A DNA stretch of 64,000 bases from the NCBI RefSeq assembly GCF_004745645.1, contig NZ_SRMB01000005.1:62001-126000 (forward strand), read 5' to 3'. The notes under the pieces are model-generated. The model was given only the letters and a program-made list of their open reading frames with translations. It was not told where the DNA came from and searched no databases. The DNA is from Hymenobacter metallicola (GTDB taxonomy: Bacteria > Bacteroidota > Bacteroidia > Cytophagales > Hymenobacteraceae). Shown piece by piece: positions 58,874-64,000 of the stretch (its first letter is position 1; the number at the start of each line of letters is the position of its first letter). A program made the translations under genes and the position numbers.

Positions 58874-59584
58874 ATGAAACCAGGCGTACTCCTCTCTCTG
58901 CTACTGATGCTTTTGCTATCAGTGACTGGCTACGCGCAGAAATCGCCCGTAGATGAAACAGACATGGCCATCAAGGGTATTCCCCGTAAGGGCCAGCGTG
59001 TTACCATCCAGCTGGACAGCAAGCGCGTAGACGAATCGTGGCAGAAAATGCTGGGCGAAAAATTCGGCAGCAAATTCAAGTCGGACAAAGGTGTTTACAC
59101 CATGGACGGCGTTGTAATCGAAGACATCTCCAAAACCCCTATCCGCGTGATCAGCAAAGTTGATGCTACGCCAACGGGTACTACCGTATGGTGGTCGATT
59201 GACTTGGGCAACGCTTACCTGAGCAAGGATGCTACGCCCGTGCAGTGGAAAGCTTCGGAGAAATACCTGAAAGATTTCGCCCGCATGCTGTACCGTGAAG
59301 ACTTGGCCGTACAGGTTTCGGAAGCCGAGAAGGCTCTGGTTTCCTCGCAGAATAACCACATGGCTGTTATCAACAAAGCGGACGCCATTAAGAAGGACAT
59401 CGAGAAGAACAAGCTGAAGAAGCAGGAAATTCAGCAGCAGCTGGCTCAGAACGCCGCTGAATTGCTGCAATACAACAACCTGATCGACTCGAACCTGAAA
59501 GAGCAGGAAGCTGCCCGCGCCGACATTGTCAACATGCGCGTAGCGCTGGAAGCTGTAAAGGAGCGCATGAATAAGATTGAGTAG
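58874..59584 (+). CDS. Secreted coiled-coil protein, unknown function
   Basis: 236 residues with a signal peptide (about 1-21, GYAQ). Residues about 25-130 are beta-rich (GQRVTIQLDSKRVDESWQKM, VISKVDATPTGTTVWWSIDLG) and 140-236 form a long coiled coil (KKDIEKNKLKKQEIQQQLAQ). This layout occurs in Cytophagales periplasmic proteins but I recognise no family. Monocistronic, with a good -7 element and a strong terminator, so probably well expressed. Confidence 0.82.
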   Translation: MKPGVLLSLLLMLLLSVTGYAQKSPVDETDMAIKGIPRKGQRVTIQLDSKRVDESWQKMLGEKFGSKFKSDKGVYTMDGVVIEDISKTPIRVISKVDATPTGTTVWWSIDLGNAYLSKDATPVQWKASEKYLKDFARMLYREDLAVQVSEAEKALVSSQNNHMAVINKADAIKKDIEKNKLKKQEIQQQLAQNAAELLQYNNLIDSNLKEQEAARADIVNMRVALEAVKERMNKIE

Positions 59585-59603
59585 TCCTACTCGTCTCCAA
59601 CAG

Positions 59604-59638
59604 AAAAGCCCGGTCGAGCAATCGACCGGGCTTTTTTT
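59604..59638 (+). terminator. Intrinsic terminator
   Basis: Perfect 14-bp stem AAAAGCCCGGTCGA/TCGACCGGGCTTTT, loop GCAA, seven T after it. Also reads on the minus strand for the next gene. Confidence 0.93.
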
Positions 59639-59657
59639 ATGGTTGTTCTGGAAGCTT

Positions 59658-60248
59658 TTACTTCATCGCGGCGTGAATTTGCTGATCAGCGGCTTTTTCA
59701 TCTTTCCAGCCGACTAGCCGAACTTCGCCAATGCGGCCTTGGTGTTGAAACCACTGGCCGACGGCCTGCTGAGCCCCGGGAAACTGCTTGGTCAGGGATT
59801 TCCAGGACGCGATGCCCGGCAAAATCTGCTGGCTGGGCCGGGCCGGCACGGCTACAATCACCTGCTCTAGCACTCCGTTGTCATCAAGCGTTAGCACGCC
59901 AATAGGCAGCACCTCTATAACCGTACCCTCCGCCTGAGTTTCGGCCAGGACGATGGCCTGCAACGGGGCATTCGTACTGGGCAGTAGCGTGCCCGGAATA
60001 AAGCCTTGGTTGCCGGGGCAGGGTAGGAACTCTACAATGTGGTCGAGGCCGGCCCTGCGCACGGGCAGGAAATCCTTCTTGGCCGGGTCGTAGCGCTGGG
60101 CGTGGTTGCTGCCGGCGGGTATTTCTACCACCACTTGCAGCAGCTTGCGTTCGGGCGAAAACGTGGGCAGCTGGGCGTAGTCAGTTTGGCAACTGCTTAG
60201 GCCCAGGCTGCACAGGCTTACGATGATACTCCCGAAGGCAAGCCGCAT
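59658..60248 (-). CDS. Inorganic pyrophosphatase-like lipoprotein lacking catalytic residues
   Basis: 196 residues. Lipobox SLGLSSC (Cys about 20) marks a lipoprotein, unusual because soluble pyrophosphatases are cytoplasmic. The rest follows family I PPase: QVVVEIPAG, FLPCPGNQGFIPGTL, PIGVLTLDD and a C-terminal GEVRLVGWKDEKAADQQIH. At the metal site the family's DGDPVD is replaced by TNAPLQ, so all three aspartates are lost; Tyr in the CNYGY motif is Gln, and the Lys/Asp around 97-104 are not kept. It is therefore probably not a pyrophosphatase. It lies 10 bp from the M1 peptidase gene upstream and may be co-transcribed with it. Function unknown. Confidence 0.85.
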   Translation of the reverse strand: MRLAFGSIIVSLCSLGLSSCQTDYAQLPTFSPERKLLQVVVEIPAGSNHAQRYDPAKKDFLPVRRAGLDHIVEFLPCPGNQGFIPGTLLPSTNAPLQAIVLAETQAEGTVIEVLPIGVLTLDDNGVLEQVIVAVPARPSQQILPGIASWKSLTKQFPGAQQAVGQWFQHQGRIGEVRLVGWKDEKAADQQIHAAMK

Positions 60249-60258
60249 ACAAAAAGGG

Positions 60259-63231
60259 TTATTGGGCTAGAAGTTGAGAGATTTGGCGGAACGGATTGAG
60301 TTGCTCGAGCCGCAGCACAAACCGGATCCGGTCGGTGAAATCCTTGCGGCTGCTGGGCAAACCATCCTGGTACTGGGAGCCCGCCACGGGGAGGTACAGC
60401 TGAAAGATATCGGGAATAACAGGGACCACCAAGCCCGCGTCGTAGAACAGCCGCTGTGTGTTGGTGCGGCCCTCAATCTGGAACCGCTCATCGGTGGCGC
60501 CAAAGTCGGCAAACACGCCCAGGCGCGTCACTGGCAGCTCGGCCTGCAGATTCAGGGTGCTAATCCATTTCTGGCTATAGACGGGTAAGAACGCCTTAAA
60601 AGCCCCATCCCGGTCATCGGTTTGGTGTACCTGCGCGGTGAAGGTATGGGAAATCATCTGCCGGTCCAGGAAGGCCGTTTGCCGGCGGTAGTCGGGGCTG
60701 CCGCTGAGGCCCATTACGAAGTCGGAAGAGCTATTCAGGAAACGGCCCCCAAACAAGCGCACCGAAACCTTCTTCTTCGGCGAATAGAACCGCTGGTAGG
60801 TGGCGGCTGCCCGCAACAAGGTAGCCTGGGTGGAGCCGGTTTCCTGGGAAATAGCGGAAGTCAACTGGTTCAGCTCTACCTGGGCTCCCCACTTTTGCAG
60901 GGCGTTGCCCCCCGCCACCGTGTATTCGCCGGTTTGGATGCTGGTGGTCTCGTTGCCACGGTCCTGGTCTTTGACAGCCGTATTGGCTACGCGCAGGGTA
61001 TGCTGCGGACCGTTATAAGCCGATTTGGGGAAGGTAAAGGCAATGCTGGGTTCTACCTTGAAGTACCGCTCGAAGCGCTGCAGCGTCAGGCTGGTTACAA
61101 TTTGGCGCAGGAAAGCCGTATTAGGCAGCACGCTCACGTTGACGTGCGCAATGCCATTGACTTCGTTGCGGTTGATGCTATACATGGGCATCACCACGTA
61201 ATTCAGATTCTTGTTCAGCACCGGGCTGTTGAAAAAGGCTGCGCCCAGCATGAATTTGTCGGATGTGTTAGCGCCAACGACCGGGAACCAGTTAAGTGTA
61301 GCCCGGTCCCAGCGCTCTACGCTGGCCAAGGGCTTAATGCGGATGGGCTCGAAGCGGCGCAAAGAGCCCGAGACGGTCATTCGGTCGTCGCGGCGGTTGA
61401 GCTGGGGGGTTACGTAACCCGCGTCAACGACCACGGCGGCTACTCCTTCGCGGCGGAAGTCAAGTTGAACCTCATCCTGCTCGTCCTCCGTGCTGATCAG
61501 TGGGGTCCACTGCGTCTCCAGAATCTTACCCTGGGCATCTACGGTGCTAACGGGCACGGCAAACGGGGCCGGTGAGTCGTTGCGGACTAGTACTTTCACC
61601 TGGGAGTCGGTCAGCTGCATGTCCGACAGAGCCGCGTCGTAGTGATACGTGTTCTGCAGCATGTCCTTGAAAAACCAGTCGAGCTGCTGGCCCGTGGAGG
61701 TTTCGAACACGCGCTGCATATCCTCGGGGTAAGGGTGCCGGAACTGCCAGGTTTCGTAATAGGCATGCATGGCCTTGTCGAATGGTTCCTGCCCCAGATA
61801 GCCGGCCAGGTACTTCAGCAAAGCGGCCGTCTTCATGTAGACAATGAGGCCGTAATTGAGCTTGCCGTACTTGTCAGCGCGCAAGCCACTCACGGGCTGG
61901 TCGAGGCCACGGCTGGCTTCCGCTTGGTAGGGCACCTGGTTTAGGGCCGAAGCCGGTAGGCCGTCAACGCCCAGCTTGCCCGCAATTTTAGTTGACTTGA
62001 GCAGACCACTGAACTGGCCGGCCTGCGGGTCGTTGCGCTCGGCAATGCGGGTTTCGATATAAGAGTTGACGCCCTCATCCATCCAGGCAAAATCCCGCTC
62101 ATTGGAGCCCAGAATGCCGTAAAACCAATTGTGGCCCACTTCGTGAATAATAGCGGAGGGCATAGTCACGGTCACCATGGGGTATTCCATACCGGCCCCG
62201 GCACTCAGGGCGCCATCCACGGCCGTGGCCGCTGCGTACGGATATTCGCCCACCCACTGCGAGTAGTACGTCAGTGCATCATTCAGGTCCTGCAAGCCTT
62301 TAATCCACTTCTCCGCGTCGGTATTGGTGAAAAGTACCCAAGACGTAACCTGGCGGCCGGAGGGCAGGGTTACGCCGCTTTTCAGCACGTTGAAGCGCTT
62401 GTCGGCAAACCAGGCAAAGTCGTGCACCCGGTCCTGCACGTAGCGCAGGGTTTTGGTTTCCGACGACGATACCGGAAACGACAAGTCCTTGCCAAAGTCT
62501 TCCTGCGTCTTTTTCTGGGCCGTAGCCTCCGCCAGCTTATCCAGGCGCTGTTGTTCGTCGGGGTTTTGCAGTACGCCCGTCGCGCCTACCGTATAGTTGG
62601 CCGGCAGCGTAATGCGCACATCGAACGCGCCAAACTCCGAGTAGAATTCGCCCTGGTCGAGGTAGGGCATCGGGTGCCAGCCTTTGCGGTCGTACACGGC
62701 GGGCTTGGGGTACCATTGGGTTATCTGGTACGATTGGTCGACGTGGCCAAACCGGGAAAACGAGGTAGGAATCTTGACGTGGAAGGGAGTCGAAATGGTC
62801 GCCTTGGCACCCGGAGCCAGGGGCTGGGGCAGAATCAGCTTGGCCATGTCCGGGTTTTGCGGGTCGTAGGCGAGCTGAGCGCTCTGGCCGTTTACCTTGA
62901 AGTCGAGCTGGTCGATGTAGCCCCGTTCGGAGGCTTTGGCAAACTCAAACTTGCGGCTGCCATTGCGCAGCTGCTGTTGAGCGAAGGCCGTGTTGTTGTC
63001 CTTGTAAGCGTTGGGCCAGAGGTGAAACCAGATAAAGGTGAGCTGGTCGGGCGAGTTGTTGGTGTACTGCAGCTCTTCAGTGCCCTTGAGCTCGTGCTGT
63101 TTGTCATCGAGCGTGACGTCTATCGAGTAGTTGACTTCCTGCTGCCAGTAGCCGGCTGGGGCTGCGGCTTGCTGGGCAAACGTCAGATAGGGCAGGGCCG
63201 CCAGCGCAACGCCGGCAAATAATGTTTTCAT
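60259..63231 (-). CDS. M1 family aminopeptidase with C-terminal beta-rich region
   Basis: 990 residues, secreted (signal about 1-19, LTFAQ). The M1 zinc motif is HEVGH (His 363) in IIHEVGHNWFY with the third ligand in DEGVNSYIE; the substrate-binding GxMEN appears as GAGMEYP. An N-terminal beta domain precedes it. The last about 350 residues are beta-strand rich like an outer-membrane or surface domain rather than the usual helical domain. Active site complete, so probably a periplasmic or outer-membrane aminopeptidase. The lipoprotein gene downstream may belong to the same unit. Confidence 0.93.
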   Translation of the reverse strand: MKTLFAGVALAALPYLTFAQQAAAPAGYWQQEVNYSIDVTLDDKQHELKGTEELQYTNNSPDQLTFIWFHLWPNAYKDNNTAFAQQQLRNGSRKFEFAKASERGYIDQLDFKVNGQSAQLAYDPQNPDMAKLILPQPLAPGAKATISTPFHVKIPTSFSRFGHVDQSYQITQWYPKPAVYDRKGWHPMPYLDQGEFYSEFGAFDVRITLPANYTVGATGVLQNPDEQQRLDKLAEATAQKKTQEDFGKDLSFPVSSSETKTLRYVQDRVHDFAWFADKRFNVLKSGVTLPSGRQVTSWVLFTNTDAEKWIKGLQDLNDALTYYSQWVGEYPYAAATAVDGALSAGAGMEYPMVTVTMPSAIIHEVGHNWFYGILGSNERDFAWMDEGVNSYIETRIAERNDPQAGQFSGLLKSTKIAGKLGVDGLPASALNQVPYQAEASRGLDQPVSGLRADKYGKLNYGLIVYMKTAALLKYLAGYLGQEPFDKAMHAYYETWQFRHPYPEDMQRVFETSTGQQLDWFFKDMLQNTYHYDAALSDMQLTDSQVKVLVRNDSPAPFAVPVSTVDAQGKILETQWTPLISTEDEQDEVQLDFRREGVAAVVVDAGYVTPQLNRRDDRMTVSGSLRRFEPIRIKPLASVERWDRATLNWFPVVGANTSDKFMLGAAFFNSPVLNKNLNYVVMPMYSINRNEVNGIAHVNVSVLPNTAFLRQIVTSLTLQRFERYFKVEPSIAFTFPKSAYNGPQHTLRVANTAVKDQDRGNETTSIQTGEYTVAGGNALQKWGAQVELNQLTSAISQETGSTQATLLRAAATYQRFYSPKKKVSVRLFGGRFLNSSSDFVMGLSGSPDYRRQTAFLDRQMISHTFTAQVHQTDDRDGAFKAFLPVYSQKWISTLNLQAELPVTRLGVFADFGATDERFQIEGRTNTQRLFYDAGLVVPVIPDIFQLYLPVAGSQYQDGLPSSRKDFTDRIRFVLRLEQLNPFRQISQLLAQ

Positions 63232-63376
63232 GAAACGGGAACAGGGTAGAAAGGAATCGGTAACGAAAGTACGTTTTCGGGCCGGAAAAGCTGCGGTGCC
63301 AATAACCCCACCGTTGCTGGGCCGTTAAGGCTACTTAAGTGTACCACACAATCCTACCGCCAAAACCCCCGCTACC

Positions 63377-63781
63377 ATGGAAAAGAAAGAAGTGCAACAC
63401 CAAGTTCATTTAGATGCTGCTACGGGCATGCTCACCGGCAATCTGCAGGAAGTAGCTTCCCATGCCGGCTTCGACAACGTGCTGCAACGCTGGATTCAGG
63501 ACTTAAAAGACGCCGACAACCCCGAGTTGCATCAGCTTATTGTTGATATGCAGGAGCTGAAGGCCCATTTCGGCTCGGGCACTTATGATAAGGCCGTAAT
63601 CGGCCGTTTGCTGGGTCGTCTGGGCGAAAACACCATCAAGGCCGCCGTCTTTGCCGAAGGCAACACCAAGCCCCGCGTAGAACAGCTCGGCGAAGCCTTG
63701 CTACAGGCTGCCAAGCAGGTCCAAAACCCCCAGGCTAGCCCCGAGCAGGATTTGCAGAATAATAATCAGCAGAACAGCTAG
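63377..63781 (+). CDS. Small helical protein, unknown function
   Basis: 134 residues, acidic and mainly helical (DAATGMLTGNLQEVASHAGF, LHQLIVDMQELKAHFGSGTY, IGRLLGRLGENTIKAAVF) with a Gln/Asn-rich C-terminal tail (about 113-134). No signal peptide and no membrane helix. I recognise no family. Alone between divergent M1 peptidase and convergent rplS; a terminator follows. Confidence 0.78.
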   Translation: MEKKEVQHQVHLDAATGMLTGNLQEVASHAGFDNVLQRWIQDLKDADNPELHQLIVDMQELKAHFGSGTYDKAVIGRLLGRLGENTIKAAVFAEGNTKPRVEQLGEALLQAAKQVQNPQASPEQDLQNNNQQNS

Positions 63782-63811
63782 TCCGGCTTCTGGCCGATTT
63801 GGCTTGAATGC

Positions 63812-63846
63812 AAAAAAGCCGGCTCCCGTGAAAGGAGCCGGCTTTT
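63812..63846. terminator. Bidirectional terminator before rplS end
   Basis: Stem AAAAAAGCCGGCTCC/GGAGCCGGCTTTT with a 7-nt loop, between the convergent small gene and rplS. Confidence 0.9.
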
Positions 63847-63869
63847 GTAGTTCTAAGAAGAAGCAGAGA

Positions 63870-64000
63870 TTAACCGCGACGCTCTTTGATTTTGGCAGCT
63901 TTGCCCGACAGGCCGCGCAGGTAGAACAGACGGGCGCGACGTACTTTACCGCGACGCACCAGCTCGATCTTATCGATGTTGGGCGACAGCAAAGGGAAAA
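63870..64000 (-). CDS. rplS: 50S ribosomal protein L19, C-terminal part (cut by window edge)
   Basis: Translation of the minus strand gives FPLLSPNIDKIELVRRGK, then VRRARLFYLRGLSGKAAK and IKERRG before the TAA at 63872-63870. This matches the conserved C-terminus of L19, which sits at the 30S-50S interface. Only the last 42 codons are inside the window. The stretch is too short for a start to be seen. Confidence 0.95.
   Translation of the reverse strand, partial: FPLLSPNIDKIELVRRGKVRRARLFYLRGLSGKAAKIKERRG

Noticed and set aside
1..64000. CRISPR array, integrase, transposase or restriction-modification locus
   Set aside because: No regularly spaced repeats and no recognisable mobile-element or methyltransferase gene were found; the only related hints are the lone SRA-YDG and EVE domains and REP-like repeats.

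Overview
The window looks like chromosomal DNA from a Bacteroidota bacterium, most likely Hymenobacter or a close relative (Cytophagales, Hymenobacteraceae). This is inferred from the high GC content, DUF4249 and TonB-dependent-receptor proteins of Bacteroidota type, GbsR/Lrp regulators, a Rho with a very long disordered insert, and several starts preceded by the Bacteroidota -7 promoter element TAnnTTTG with little Shine-Dalgarno signal. I see no rRNA operon, CRISPR array, insertion sequence, integrase or prophage. Most of the window is ordinary core and envelope DNA.

Layout. 1-4.9 kb: 3' part of dsbD, a minus-strand tRNA-like RNA unit with two twin hairpins, an Lrp regulator, a MORN/TonB protein and trxA. 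4.9-10.2 kb: membrane protein, TIGR01777 epimerase, GbsR-type regulator with two palindromic operators, two YsnF/AvaK stress proteins, a secreted unknown. 10.2-14 kb: dnaE. 14.2-17.8 kb: three tandem DUF4249 lipoproteins with shared blocks. 17.9-26.2 kb, all minus: two LysM cell-wall proteins, a TonB-dependent receptor, an O-methyltransferase, DUF4184, a stand-alone SRA-YDG protein. 26.2-36.3 kb: REP-like inverted repeat, M16 peptidase, GT9 transferase, aminopeptidase P, OmpA protein, alpha/beta hydrolase, DUF4252 lipoprotein, secreted unknown, EVE protein. 36.4-45.3 kb: two paralogous small lipoproteins, a PolX-family protein whose polymerase carboxylates are lost, a second GT9, OsmC, UBP zinc finger, serS, rho. 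45.3-53.2 kb: DsbA-like protein, lipoprotein, UbiA prenyltransferase plus methyltransferase, and a regulon made of a winged-helix regulator, membrane proteins and DUF4173 linked by three copies of a CTTTG-N5-CAAAG palindrome. 53.5-64 kb: class A PBP, a second TIGR01777 epimerase, folE-queD, a coiled-coil secreted protein, a degenerate pyrophosphatase-like lipoprotein, an M1 peptidase, a small unknown and the end of rplS.

Most worth following up: (i) a complete small transcription unit at about 2214-2469 (minus) encoding a perfectly folding class II tRNA with a CTC anticodon and an oversized variable arm, followed by two hairpins with identical loops and different stems; (ii) the three-operator regulon around DUF4173; (iii) two apparent pseudoenzymes, the PolX-like protein and the pyrophosphatase-like lipoprotein; (iv) the mosaic DUF4249 triplet; (v) the lone SRA-YDG reader. 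All names rest on reading motifs by eye; no database search was run.
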